From Labia minor (taxonomy: Eukaryota > Arthropoda > Insecta > Dermaptera > Spongiphoridae): 64,000 nt of DNA. Shown here piece after piece: positions 22,456-35,514 of the stretch. Each line of letters begins with the position of its first letter. Positions within the stretch are counted from its first letter, which is position 1. The notes beneath the pieces are model-generated. The model was not told the DNA's origin, did no database searches, and saw only the letters and a program-made list of their open reading frames with translations. The position numbers were made by a program, and so were the translations under genes. The stretch covers positions 74,363,719 through 74,427,718 of the forward strand of contig OY720348.1 of assembly GCA_963082975.1 (NCBI GenBank), written 5' to 3'.

Positions 22456-23497
22456 TGTAAAAAAATACTCTGAACTGCAATAAGAAAACCATAAGTGTTG
22501 TTTATTTGGTCAGAATGGTATTAGCATTATCGCTATTCCGTGCTCGGCTGTTTTAGTTTAGATTTTAGTTTCATGATCGGGATTACCTATGTATGAAATG
22601 AGTATTGTTTCCAGTTTCTTGTTTTATAAAAAATATTTATTTACCGATTGTTAAGTATAATACAACTGGTGAGTGCTTACTGCCTGGCGTAGAGGTTACA
22701 ATATTTTTATCCTTATCATGATCGCTTTGTGAATGGTTGGAATAAACTCGCTTCTGATTTGTCAATCGCTTCCACTATCTCATTAATATAAATTATTTTT
22801 ATTCTAATTTGGCTTTTGTTTACATTTATCTATTTTTATGTTTTAATTATTTGGTAATTTATAAATATTTATTAATTAATATTTTTAATTTGTATATTAT
22901 TTATAAAAATTTACATTTGATATTTGATCCTATTTTAATATTTTATGTAAAATTCTTATAATTATTCTTAATATTGGCTAGTATAGTAGGTATCGTTCAA
23001 TTATATCAAGAAATTAAGAAAGAATCTATATATATATTAAATAATTATTAAAATATACCTAAATAAGTCATACATTAAGAAAATTGTATTCAAAGTAAAA
23101 GCTATTTTTTTATTTAATTTAAGAATTTCTAATTTTCTAATGGAATGCTTCAATTGACTGTAAAATTGTCAATTATACGATCAAAACCTTATGTCACTCG
23201 TAAATTGAGGGGGGAGGGGTTGCAATTGTAATGATTCTACACTAGCAATGTTCCTCTTCAATGAGTCCCTTTAAGGAAGGCACTGCATCCTCCAATCCAG
23301 ATCGCTGTCATCTCAACACATTATCGACCCTTGACAGCTCATCATTCACTATAATAATGCTATTATTAATTATCCAATTCCGTAACAATCAATTCAACCG
23401 TTATGGTAATGCTACGCCTAATTCTATTTCGAAAATCACATCCTTTACTCCAATAAAATATTTTGAAAATAAAATCGAGTTCTACATATTATTTTTT
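22456..23497. other. Spacer, no gene seen
   Basis: AT-rich, with no repeat recognised. The 79-codon frame at 23261-23500 has no recognised domain and runs up to a mariner end. Confidence 0.45.
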
Positions 23498-23541
23498 TAA
23501 AGTTTCTTGGTCAGGCCGGAAACTTTTCACCCCACCCTCGT
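23498..23541 (-). repeat. Solitary mariner terminal repeat
   Basis: CTTGGTCAGGCCGGAAACTT then TTCACCCCACCCTCGTA is a mariner terminal repeat like those at 5481-5954 and 52287-52348. No partner terminus was found within several hundred bases on the left, so this is a truncated copy. Confidence 0.6.
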
Positions 23542-24742
23542 ATTTATAAACGTTATAGTCATCTTATTTATTTATTTAATTTCTATCTTAATCAGTTGTG
23601 ATTTTTCTATTTTTCAAATCGACATTGTGGCAAACTCAGTTATGAGGCGTTTTATATCTTGGGAGAAAAATTGCTCTCTCTCTCCCTCTCTCTATTATTA
23701 TATATCTATTATATAATATCTTTGGTGAAAGGAAAAATATGAAATATCATCTTATGATTTCGAAATGATAAATGTTCGATTGTCATGCGAATTGAGGAAT
23801 TTTTAAGATAGAAATCTTATATGATATCATTCAATTATGTTATAATCCATGTTACCGTTCTAAATTCTTTTATTTTTATTTCCAAAATTCAAATGAATTG
23901 ATTTATTATTCATTTCGGATTTAAAAGAAATCTTAACGATCGTTAGATTTCCTATTATTAATTTTGTTATATGATTTTCCTAAGTACTGGAAATACATTT
24001 TCGAAGGGTCGAGACGCCAATAAATGGAGCTCCTTCAACGCAGCCTCTTCATTAAGGCCATTTATGACTTTTGGGGGTGAACTCGGAGTGCACTCGATCA
24101 TCCCAGATGCATTAGAAGATTTTCTAAATCATACGCTTATCATTCGAAAGTAATTAAAGTTTATTTCACTCCATTTGGGTGGTCCCGTTGATAAAATTTT
24201 ATTTCTAATGTGATTTTTATGCCCATAAAGTTGACGTAAAGATCAGTATAATTTTAAAGCCGTTTTTTAGCAATCGTGTAATCTATAATATTTTTATGTC
24301 CTTTTGCCTAAGGGAGTTTAATCCTGATCCATTTCTTTTAACTTTAATTTTTATATAGTTATAAATCAAAAAGCAAAAATAATGGCGAGTTTAGAGTTTT
24401 TTATGTTCAAAGTAAAGGCATTTGAAAAGAAGGAAGCGCCCTAAAATGGCGAATCGATTACCATCATTTGATCGATTCCAAATATTAATGACCCAAACTT
24501 GGATCCCATTTCATAGCAATCCATAAAAAAAATTACAATTTTTTTTAGTGTGATTAATTATACAACTTAAGAAAATAATGTACGATATCTATTAACATTT
24601 TTTTTTCTTAGAATTAGACAGGATTATTCGTTAGAAAAAAAATGATTATTAATAGTCCTAATTAGTATTATATATATTAGAATAAAAAAACATTGATATT
24701 TATATATTTTACAAAGATTATCATAAAGTACAAACTTCCATT
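23542..24742. other. Spacer, no gene seen
   Basis: Mixed AT-rich sequence with a CTCTCTCTC tract near 23675. Short frames at 23507-23716 and 23971-24153 show no recognised domain. Confidence 0.45.
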
Positions 24743-25147
24743 ATTACTATCTCGCCAGAGATAGTATTGCGATCACGAAAATTTTCGATGTTGGGATTTT
24801 GATGTTTTTATACGTTTTGAAGATTCCTGAATCATTTTCACTAAGGTTGACAAAGTTTTGATTTATTTTCCTCTAAACTGACCGTAAAATTAAAGATAGA
24901 TGTTTGATAATTTTACACATGATTAAAAATTGTATAAAACTGCTATATATAGAATTTCAGCTTGATTGAATCCCTCAAAGTACCGGAATTAATTTTTAAC
25001 ACTGCAAATCTCGTGGTGCCACCAACAAAGAGCCAAACATACGCTGGTTTAATAAATATTATTTATTAATTTTAATTTATAAATTTAATTTAAATATAAT
25101 TTATTATGTTATTTAAACCAATTCAAATTCGAGTGGAGACACTCCAG
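24743..25147 (-). mobile_element. Family A element, copy A7, internally deleted
   Basis: The 3' hairpin ACTATCTCGCCAGAGATAGT (24746-24765) and the 5' GAGTGGAGACACTCCAG are both present. About 190 bp around the microsatellite are missing, the sequence jumping from CACTAAGGTTGA to CAAAGTTTTGATT. The GCGAGATAGT subterminal repeat is also lost next to the 5' stem, and CACGTG is absent. Confidence 0.75.
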
Positions 25148-25982
25148 CTAATTTTTTTAAATTTTTTCAGGATAAAATGATGTCTATCATGTTTTAAATA
25201 TATAATATAGTCATTTTTGGAATTATTTTGAAAACCAAATTATCCAATTAGTTAAGGAGAAGTTGAGATAATTATTTTTAAATAATGACAAGAATCCATT
25301 GTAAATGAATAAATAGAAATTTAAAAAAATGTTCTGCCCTTCTGGCGTTGTAACATAAAAATAATAAAAAAAAAAATGAAAAAAAATTAATTAAGACAGC
25401 AATGAGCCACGTTTTTCTATCCTACCATGTCTTTTAGTAGAATGGGAAGGGGAAGGAGGAGGGTAGAGTTTTCAATATTAACTTCAGGGATGATTAATTT
25501 ATTATTATAACTTGCCAAAAAATAAAAGAATAAAAAAAGCTTGGGGCCTGTTTGGAGAATGTTTTTAATAAAAAAGGAATTAAGAACACGATTGGGAGGG
25601 GATATAGAAGAGAGGGAAGAGGTGGGATGGGAAGGGGGTGGTGGTGGGGGCAATAAATAATATCAAAGACGAAGCGAGGCTATTGATTAAAAATTCGATA
25701 GTCCAATCTTTTTTTATTCTCCTGAAGGATGCCCGTGGATCTATGCTTGCCGTTTTATCTCGTTCCTCCCACCGGATCATTCGTTTTAAGTGAAGAAAAC
25801 GATTTATCAAGATCGGTGTCCATTCCGACACTTACTTATAACCAAGGTATACTCAATTAAAATGAGATCGATTATTATCTCTCCGATCTAAGTTGTTTCA
25901 ACGAATATATAAATATCGCCTTTGACAAATATATTTGAAAAAACTGTATTCCCTCATTTATCAATCATCCATTCCAAGTTTA
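25148..25982. other. Spacer with purine-rich tracts
   Basis: Positions 25438-25470 and 25595-25652 are G/A-rich on the plus strand, the latter ending GGGGGTGGTGGTGGGGG, so local G-quadruplex formation is possible. Minus-strand proline-rich frames over this tract are composition artefacts. Confidence 0.45.
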
Positions 25983-26623
25983 AATAAGTTGGCCTGTGGC
26001 CAGGCGCAGAACCGACCGACGGTTTGAAGTAAATTAATTTCCAGCTACAGAAACAATTTTAAATAATTTAAATGTATCTATTAATGCAATCAAAAACAGA
26101 TAGGCATAGAACATAAATATTTTTAATTTTATTTTATTTATAATATAATAATATATGTAAGACCAGGCTGTGACGTCATGAAGGGCTGGGTGACGTCCTA
26201 TAATTTTAAATTAAGAAAAAACTAATGAAGATGATTTTCCTGAGGATAAAACCAATTCAAGTGCATGATTTGTGTAGATATATAAAAAAAATCTCCTCAT
26301 GTGAAATTTGGTGTGAAAATAACCCTTCCCTTCCTATCCTCGATCGCTAATACTACCACTTCCGGTTTCTGAATTTGCACCAAAAGTTGAGCAATTCATC
26401 ATGCTGATGCATTAAGTAAATATACTAAATTTCATCAAATCCGTTGAGTCGTTCAAGCTGTACACATCTATACGGACGGACAGACGGACGGATGGACAGA
26501 CATCATGCTCAAAATACTTTTTTCTGTTAAGAAAATGCATGATTCGTGGAGATATGTAAAAATCTCCACATGTGAAATTTGGTGTGAACAATACCTCCCT
26601 TACTATCGTCGGTCGGTAAAAAA
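25983..26623 (+). mobile_element. Family B DINE-like element, copy B1 (long form, two 3' ends)
   Basis: The 5' end is AATAAGTTG plus the hairpin GCCTG-TGGC-CAGGC, then the subterminal repeat ACCGACCGACG. The body carries TGACGTCA (26171). The block GTGAAATTTGGTGTGAA... CTATC...CGATCG occurs near 26300-26350 and again, ending in the intact CGTCGGTCGGT-AAAAAA, at 26530-26623. Between them sits a segment with ACTAAATTTCATC and a GACGGACAGACGG microsatellite (26473-26505). The internal copy looks like an older, decayed 3' end. No coding capacity. Confidence 0.7.
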
Positions 26624-27886
26624 TTAGCAATTATTTTTTTTTATCAAATGTTAAATAATGTAATTATGTATGTATATTAATATATGAATTAAGAATCAAA
26701 TTGAATTTCTATTATATAACTTTTGTTTTTTTATTACTTATATAATCTTGCCTAAAATTTTTCTTTCTATTTGATACAAATTTAATTTTGATTTTTAGGT
26801 TTTTTTTAATTAAATAGAAGAGATTCCATTTTTAAATGATTTCCAAGTTTTTAATAATTATGTTGAAATTTACTGACATATCTAATAAACTAAAATGAAA
26901 CGAATTTTCCTATCTTTCGATTATTAAAATAAATAAATGATTAAATTTTCCGAAAGAATACATAAGAATCAATTAATTTATCCTTATGAACATATTTGAT
27001 TTTTAGTTTAGGTGATTCGATTATTTTTTTATCATCATTGGAGAAGAAACAGAATACGTTAATAATCTTCCCTACTAGGTACCATTCTTGCTAAAATGGC
27101 CGTTAACATCTGTCTAATTTGTAATAGGAGCTGGGCTTGAGTTCATTTCATTGATCAAGAACGGCTAAGAAAAAAAGAGTTTCCTCCGCCCTTTTCAAAA
27201 CCAGAGGAAATATTGATAAAAAGTCGAACTAACAAGCGATGGCATGTTAGACCCCCGATAGAGCCATAAAATAGCATGATGTGGTGTGGTCTATTGCAGT
27301 CCGTGAAGGGTTGGAGTCGAAAATTCGACACCGGGTGACCAACAGGTCACAGGAACCCGATACGGGCGGCGACCGCCGTCATGTTTGATAAGCTTTATCG
27401 ATGTGTCTGTTTGATAAGTTTGCTTTTATGGATATGCCGGTCGTTGTTCCCTTATTGGATGGCATCCACCACTTCTTTTATCCAGGAAAACGCTAGGAAA
27501 AAATACATCATCTGCCTTATTTTATTAGCATATTGCTATAGAAATGGCGCATGAAAAACAACATTTCTATTATTTATCTTATTAACAATTAGAGGGTAAT
27601 TTTTCCTGGATTATTTTCGTTCCCGGGAAACGGAAAATTTTAAAAAATACTAAATTTGAGGTGGAAATTGTAAAAATTTTACGAAAAAGTTAAATAAATG
27701 TAGTTTTTGCAAAAAAATAAAATAAATTTAATTCAAAAAAATTTTGTTTTTCTTATTTGGTTTTTCTTTACTGTACATATATATCTAAAAAGATGGAAAA
27801 CTGATACTCTGAGTCTGTGATTTGGATGTTTTGCTATTTTTTTTATCACCTCCCCAAAAGGTGGACTGAAATATGATACAGAATGT

Positions 27887-27924
<38 letters not shown>

Positions 27925-28446
27925 TGAATAAATAAATAATAATATATATTTATTTATTAAAAAATATAATTATGTCTTTACCTTACTCGCTCTCTACGAC
28001 AGCTTATTTATATTAATTTAAGTTAAGGGGCAGGTGATGGAGAGGGGTTAATTTGAAGGGTGTAAGGAGAATTAATCTCTTTCAAAATGGTCAAGTGGAA
28101 TAGTGTATTTTATGATTGTTACCTGTTCAAGAACCATTTTATATAGAACCCTGATTAAGGGGTCAGGTATGGCAATTAAAACAGACCCAAGCTTGTGAAA
28201 TCGAATTTTAAGTCTAAAAGTTGATTGACAGTTATAACTTATGCCAATTTCTATTACACGTGCAGATATATAACTAAAAGTTAAATACAAAATAATTTGG
28301 CAATGAAAACTGCCGTCTGCCAGAGTTCACTGTAAAAAAACTCAAAAAATAGAAAAATTTTAAAGAAAAATTATTAAAGGTAGAGAAAGAAAGAAAATGG
28401 AAAAAACAAATTATAACAAAAGACAAATGGATGTATGTACACTTGT
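26624..28446. other. Spacer, no gene seen
   Basis: 27060-27420 is more complex and less AT-rich, and holds the palindromic GGTGACCAACAGGTCAC (27336-27352) and a GGGCGGCGACCGCC block. A (TA)n tract lies at about 27888-27922. The 72-codon minus frame at 28072-28290 has no recognised domain. Confidence 0.45.
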
Positions 28447-28690
28447 ATCTTATCTTATCTTATTATGCTAGCTAAAATTGTTTGTTTGTATGTTTGTTTA
28501 GCCATGGGTTCTCAAAAACCGCTCTAACGATTTTTTTCAAATTCACACTAGATATAGTATTTATAAAGAAAAATTGAGTTTTATTGATCACATCTCAGGA
28601 AAAATACATCTTCATTAGTTTTTTCTTAATTTAAATTTATATATGGATGACGTCACAAATGACATCCATTTTTTTTAACTGAAATTGTAT
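28447..28690 (-). repeat. Family C repeat, copy C4
   Basis: Inverse copy of 6945-7165. It starts CTTATCTTATTATGCTAGCT, then AAAATTG(TTTG)n, the GTTCTCAAAAACCGCTCTAA block, TTTTATTGATCACATCTC, ATCTTCATTAG and TGACGTCA (28648-28655). Same family and inverse orientation, so both ends of the shared block can be compared. Confidence 0.65.
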
Positions 28691-28949
28691 TAATTTTTTT
28701 TTTTATTTAAAATATTTTAAAATTTATTATTTAATTTCGAAATAAAATTAAAAATATTTATTTTTAATAAAATATATATATTTATTAATTTCTCTCAAAA
28801 AAAAACAACACTTACTTGATTAATTTTGAATTTTGATTTAATTATTTTTTTATTTTTTCATATTTATTTAATTTATTCATTTACTTAAATGTTTAATTTT
28901 ATTAAATTAATATCTAATTATTTTCAGGTAAGTTTATATATTTTTTAAT

Positions 28950-29575
28950 ATCTATCTAATCTTATTATGCTAGCTAAAATTGTTTGTTTGTATTATTGAG
29001 GACCCCAGTTCCATTCATTTTAATCAGATTGATGCAATGATGCAACATTTAATAATTGTAATAAATAATTAAAGAATTGTATATCAATATTTTTTAAAGG
29101 GCAGTGCGAGAACTCGGTGTCCCAGGTATTAATATTACCAGACAACCCCAATAATAATGAATCATTTTTTACCGACCGACGATAGTAAGGGAGGTATTGT
29201 TTTCACACCAAATTTTACATGTGGAGATTTTTACAGATCTCCACGAATCATGCACTTTGTATTGGTTTTATCCTCGAGAAAAATCAAATTAGTTTTTTCT
29301 TGATTTAAAATTATATGACGTCAGCCATTCATGACGTCACAGCCTAGTCTTGCATATATATTATAAATAAAATAAAATTAAAAATGTTTATATTTATTAT
29401 TTATGTTCTATGCCTATCTGTTTTTTATTACATTAATAGATATATTAAAATTATTTGAAATTGTTTCTGTAGCTGGAAATTAATTTACTTCAAACCGTCG
29501 GTCGGTTCGGACCTGGCCACAGGTCAACTTATTTTAACTTAAGTACCGAGCCGAGGCTCGGGGGCCCGGTACTTT
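28950..29575 (+). repeat. Family D element, copy D2, split by a family B insertion
   Basis: A short family-C end (CTTATTATGCTAGCTAAAAT, about 28960-28980) runs directly into the family-D start TATTGAGGACCCC. Family D continues to 29170 (AATAATGAATCATTTTTT), is interrupted by B2, and resumes at about 29535 with AACTTAAGTACCGAGCC... to the end hairpin CCGAGCC-GA-GGCTCGG (29545-29560). D1 (6520-6750) provides the uninterrupted sequence, TTTTAACTTAATAC, at the same place. Confidence 0.65.
29171..29534 (-). mobile_element. Family B DINE-like element, copy B2 (short form) nested in D2
   Basis: This minus-strand copy has a single 3' end: ACCGACCGACGATAGT on the plus strand at 29171. Two TGACGTCA palindromes (29316, 29332) follow, then the subterminal CGTCGGTCGGT near 29497 and the 5' hairpin ACCTGGCCACAGGT (29511-29524) with CAACTTATTTT. 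There is no microsatellite and no duplicated end, so this is the simple form of the family. The site before insertion is inferable from D1: insertion into a T-run next to AACTT without an obvious long target duplication. Confidence 0.75.
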
Positions 29576-30720
29576 TATATTTATTACGACTATTTCAGTT
29601 AACAAACAAAGATTTCGGTATCGGCATCATAATCAGCATGAAAAATAATTTTATTTTCCCGGGAATAACCCTCTATTAACAATGTTTAAATAAATCAACC
29701 AATTGGAATCTCGGTTAAATTCATTTTTATGCAATTTCATATCCCATCTTTTATAACGATTGTAATTCAATTGTAATTAACTTTTTTCTTTTCCTAATTA
29801 AATAATAATGATTGCATTCAATCTGCCCGGAATAGAATTTAGTTTAATCAAGTTAAGATTAAGTATATGATGGTGCACTTCTCTCTCCTGGCATCTTGTC
29901 ACGAAACTCATAAAAAAATTCTTCGTTTAATTTGGTTGGATTCCGATTTTTCTATGTCATTTTTCTCTATACGTTACGGTTTTGTATACCTTGTAAGAAG
30001 TTGTAATGAAATGATCGTGTAAGGTGAGGGGTGAGGAAACATTCGCTTGGGGCGATTTATTATTAAATGCCTTCTCAGCATGGGGAATGGCCCATTTAAA
30101 ATGAATAATTCACTTTTAAGGGGATTCATGCACCATTCAAGTTTAGTTTGGATATACATTAATAAAAAACAAAAAAAACAAAAAAAAAAACATGCACATG
30201 AACAACAATTTTTCTTAATAACATTTCGTTTGATTGTAATACGTCTGGGAAGGGAGCGTCACTCCAATCACCGAGGGCAATTTTTGTCCTCTAAAAAAGA
30301 AGAGCCGATTTGGCAACTGGGCAATGGATACGTGACCACCCCACCCACGCTTTGTGAGTTAAAACACCATCCTATATTAGAATAATATTAGTTTTTAAGA
30401 TAAAAACAAAATTAATGGATGTGTAACACCCGTGGGACGGTCTACCAACAACACCACTCAAGTGCATCTCATCCAAGGGGAATTTTATTCTATTTAATAA
30501 ATATATACTCGTTATTAGTAGAGAATTTTTTTTTATATACACGATATATATACGATTTATATATAATAACATCACTATATATATATATATATATTTATTT
30601 TAATATTATCTTTTTGTAGTATTTAGATTTCTTCAACAATTTAAATATTAGGATTGATAAAATCTAATATTTTGTTTAAAAGTAAAATATTAATTTTATT
30701 TTTACTTATTTGATTTAAGA
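29576..30720. other. Spacer, no gene seen
   Basis: AT-rich, with TA runs near 30577. Frames at 30047-30385 and 30372-30619 have no recognised domain. Confidence 0.45.
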
Positions 30721-30990
30721 AGGCGCCATTGGGTGTGTGGGTAGCGAACCTGCCTCACATTCACATCGTCCCGGGTTCAAGTCCCGGGCCTGGCAAGGGA
30801 ATTTCCCTAGCTGTGGTCTATGGGGCGGAGTCAACCCAGCCTCCGGGAACAACCTTGGGAAAATACTACTTGATAGCGCCTCCGATCAAGAAAATCAAGG
30901 TAAAGGTGGAGAGGACCCGTTCTACGGATCATAGGACACCTCATTGATATAACCGGCTTGATAGGCGTTATCCTTGAGTAGCACATTTTA
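30721..30990 (+). mobile_element. tRNA-derived SINE family S1, copy 1
   Basis: The head GGCGCCATTGGGTGTGTGG, then GTAGCGAACCTGCCTCACAT and the B-box GGTTCAAGTCC (30774-30784) inside a CCGGG...CCCGG arm, is tRNA-like (A box and B box for RNA polymerase III). A conserved ~190 bp body follows. This copy is degenerate at its 3' end (TTGAGTAGCACATTTT). The anticodon-arm region, CCTCACAT here and CCTCCCAT in other copies, suggests a tRNA-Gly or tRNA-Val source; I cannot decide. Confidence 0.8.
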
Positions 30991-32916
30991 TTGATTTTCT
31001 TAATAAATATCGATTTTTATGAGAATTATCATACTATCGTATTAAATTTATAGGGAATCGAATTTACTAAAAGTTACATTATATTCATTTTTACCTAAAC
31101 TTTATAATAAATGAGTTATTTATAAAAAAGTACTTTAAGATTTCGAAAGCTTTTCGTCCGCCCGTAGTGGCAGGATATTTTTAAAAAAATTAGTCTTCAA
31201 TTCATAATTTTTATGAAATTAACAATTAATGTATTAACAATAAAAAATATTTAGAATTTGAGTAATATTTTTATTTATTTTATATTTAAATAATAGTCAA
31301 ATTGGAAAATTTTATATTATCTTATATTATGTCTTTTGTTTTTAATGATTTAAGAGAAATAATAAAATAATTTTTTTATTTCTTAAAATTAAATTCTGTA
31401 CGAAAAAATGAGCAATTTTTATTTTTGGTAAAATTTTTTTAAAATAAAATAAACTTACTTTTTATATACTAAGTTATACTTTAAGAATTTTTTTTTTTTT
31501 AAATAAAAAGAAGGATTATATTCTTTCTTTTCTATTTGTAATATAGTACATAATATATAGCAATTTGGATTTTTTTCTCTTCTGGGGGGGGGGGGGGGGG
31601 GGTTAAAACCATATGGATCTGCAAAGGAAAAATTAGGTTCACTTTTTTTACAAATAAAAGAAAAAGGTTCTTTGCCACGTTATAATATTTAATGAAAGAA
31701 AATTAATATAAAGTAAAAAATAAAAAAAAATGAAATTGATATGAATAAAAAGAAGATAATCCTTAGAATTTACAAATTAAATATAAAAATAAAAAGGAAT
31801 AAATGCTAGCTAATGCTCAGTTAAAACAAAAAAAATTTACAAAAAAATAACAATAATAATACCTCAACACAGTTTACAAAGCACGTGGTCAACAACAAAT
31901 CTAAAAATGGCGAATTCACAGCTGAAAAGTCAAAAGCATGTAAACAATAGTAAGTCCTCAAAGCAAGTGAATGTGATTAACACTCCAAAGTCAGGGAAGA
32001 AGCCCCTGGGTCCAAAAATCCACCAATGCAGCAAGGTGATTGGCTGTAAGGGATCACGTGACTCTTTTTGCATAGTTAACTTAGCTACTGAACAATTTGA
32101 CCACGTGTTTGCATATAAATATACATAAAAAATATATATAAAAAGAAAAACTTATAAAAAGTATATAAAAATAAATTGATATTAAAATAAATAAATCTAA
32201 ATCAGGGAGAGGCTTTAACATATATATATATGAGAAGGTATTTTTTTATTTATCATTAATATATAAAAAGATAGATCGCATGAATTAATGTGAATAGCGT
32301 ATCGAAAAGAATTACTTGATAGTCTATCATATAAAATTTGTGGTAATTATAAAATTATAATTACCAGAAATCGGTATCTGATAGTATTCTTTGGCAATAA
32401 CCCTTAACCACAATTATGGATGGTAATCTAGTCATAAAAACCCTCTTGGTCATTGATTTTATCAAATGATATTTGAAATAGAGTGATAGTGGATATAAAT
32501 TTATTTTATAACAAAATGACATTATCTTGTTTATATATATATATATATATATATATACATAGAGAGAGAGAGAGAGAAAGAGAGAAATAAAATAAAATTG
32601 AAAGCGTAATTGTGTGGAGTTTATGATAGCAATTATAAAATGAAAGTCAATAGATTTTCTCCATATATTGTATACAATGACTATATTTTAATAAAAATTT
32701 ATCTATTTGAATGTGAATATTTATATATAAAAAATTCAACTAAATATATAAATACTTCTAAATATATATATAAACAGAAGGGAATTAAATTGAATTTGAT
32801 TAGATAAGATCTCCTAATAGTTATGCAGCCTATTCAATTTTATTATTAGAGAGATAATTAATTAAAAGTAAAAGTACTTTTAAACTAATAAATATACTTA
32901 TTTAATATAAAAGTTT
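30991..32916. other. Spacer with homopolymers, no gene seen
   Basis: It holds an uninterrupted run of 19 G's (31584-31602), a (TA)n tract (about 32530-32558) followed by (GA)n, and AT-rich sequence. A 73-codon frame (31907-32128) has no recognised domain. Confidence 0.5.
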
Positions 32917-33215
32917 ATAGATAGATAGGCAGCTAGCCGAGAGTGTAGCATAGCAATTTTCTACACAAGAAGTCGGCGTTCGATTCCAACTAAGAACAAA
33001 TTTTTCTAATAAAATTCAATTTAACATCAGTTGCCTCCAGAAACTGTCAATTCGTGGTAAAATACATGCGGAAGGCAACGGGAAATCACCGCATTAATAT
33101 TTCCAAGAAAAATTATCAAGGCTAGGCAGCTTCTAAGGCTAACCTAGTCATGATGATAGCTAAACTCCGAAAGGGAGACGGCACCTTAAGAAGAAAAAGA
33201 AGAATAGATAGATAG
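32917..33215 (+). mobile_element. tRNA-derived SINE family S2, copy 1 (full length)
   Basis: The head GGCAGCTAGCCGAGAGTGTA...GTCGGCGTTCGATTCC has A- and B-box-like sequences with a long variable region, as in Ser/Leu-type tRNAs. The ~190 bp body ends GGGAGACGGCACCTTAAG followed by an (AAG)n-type tail. ATAGATAGATAG on both sides (32917-32928 and 33204-33215) is a probable target duplication, though it is itself a simple repeat. Two more copies lie at 39927 and 55826. Confidence 0.8.
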
Positions 33216-35471
33216 ATAAAATTTAAATGTATTTAAGCGATTTGTTATATAAATGATTGAGTTACAAAAATTGATATAGGAAATTTTTTTCTTTTTTTAT
33301 ATATTCTTTCTTTCTTGTCTTGAAAGTGTTTTTTACAAAAAAACATAATCACACCCATTAGTATAACAAATCAACTTGTAGCTCTCATTATTCCTATTGC
33401 CCTTCTCTTTAATACTTTAGAATAATCTAGAATAAATGTTATTCAATTGTGAGATGTTTTCCATCTTGAGTATATCTTCGATCGGTTTTGTATCCGTCCT
33501 CTTAATAACATAGGAGGTAATGTGTGCGGAAACTTTTGGAGACGCGCACGTATTTTCTTCCTGGTAAAGACTTGGGCTCCTTCACATATTATATATGATT
33601 TTGATGAAGATTTTTTTGAAGGGTATAACATGACGATGATAAAAAAAAACAGAAATACAAGAAAAATTTACATTTTCTTTTAAAAAATACTAAATTCACT
33701 GAATATGGCGTAAATATTTATCAAGAATGATCGAATCGATTATGGAGTCGAAATTTATTTATTTATTTTATTCTTATTATTTATATATGAATTCTGAATT
33801 ATTATTGTATTATAAAATATAATATAATGTATTGTAAAATATGAATTTTCAATTGCGTATATATATTGGAGTGAAATCTTTTCTAATGGAAAATAAATCC
33901 ATATTCTATGAGGTACTTAAACGTTGGAAGCATTCGTCCTAATCATGATAATAATCGTGATTGATATAAAGGATCGATAAAAACTACTCGAAACCACTCC
34001 TATCAGTCAAAAGAACATTGAATAGAGAGATTCAATCAAGCGGGTGGGATAAAGTTTGGAAGGCCGAACTGAAAAGCTAATGAACCTTAATTTAAGTACC
34101 CGGATGGTTTTTACCTTAAGTTAAACGATTACAAACTTAATAATGAATAAGGGAAAAGTTTCCAAGAAGATACAAAATTTAATCCATCCACCCTTTTCGT
34201 ATACATATATGATATACATCGGATCAAATAAATAATTATAACATGCTGAAATTATTTATTAAGAAATCTGTTACTCATCCAAATCTTTTTCAAAAAATAG
34301 AATGAATAATTCAGTAGAGATCATACGCGTAAAATGATTAAAGCCATTTAACAAATCTCGACTTAAAGAAGGGAAGAAAAATTGATAAGAGATTAAAATC
34401 ATGTAACTATAATAACTCGGGAAATTGATTTTTGAAGAATCTACCTTTAAAAACTTATACTATCCCTTTCTCTCGCACTATCATAGAATGAATAATAGAA
34501 AATTTTGAATAATTTCGGTGGTATGACAAATTAAATGCTTTCATCGCTCTCACCCTTTTCCCAAATAATATTGATACGAAAATACATTTTATTTAATTTC
34601 TAGAAATACATTTAATTGAAAAAATAAATAAATAAATAAAATAAAAAATGAGAATATAGAATTTGTTTTAATAATATACACCTATGTTTATATTTTATAT
34701 TAGTTATATATACATATACGATATATGGAAAATAAATTATTTTATTTATCATCAATGGAATTAAAACAAAATATCGTGAAATTGATTGTGAATCAAACAG
34801 TTAATGAAAGTGAGAATCGACTTCATATCGGAATATTGGTAAAAAAAAAATACGTGAGATTTTTTATTTTTTTTTTTATTTTTTTATTTTTTTTTTTTTA
34901 ATTATAATTTCATTCCCCGTTTGAATGACATATTAAATTTTGTAATTATAAATTAATTCATAATGTTGTTTCATGGAATCTCTATTTAAAAATGAATTAT
35001 TGAATAAATAAATAAAAAATAACAAAAAACAAAAAAATAATAATAAAAAAAAAACAAAAAAAAAATTAAAAAAAGAATGTTACAAAATAAATTAGATTCT
35101 GTAATCTCTTCATTTTAATTTCATTGAAAAGAACAAACGAAATGAAAACTAACCAATTAACAAGCGTACTGATTTATTAAATGAAAAATAACCATTGAAT
35201 TAGTATTTTATTATATTAATATTTCAAAATGAAAAATTTCTAAAAGAAAAAAAAATAATCCAATCTATTTTAATATGCTCCGTTGACGATTTCAATATAA
35301 AATCTTGTGGAGAGGAATTATTTAAAAAATCGATAATCAGCGAATGAATTTTATTTTAATGAATATTATATCATATTTTAATAAACCATTTTAAGAAAGA
35401 CAAATATCATCGATTGAAAATAATTAGATGTTAGAAAGGGTGTAACAAATAATAACGGATGGGTAAACACC

Positions 35472-35514
<43 letters not shown>

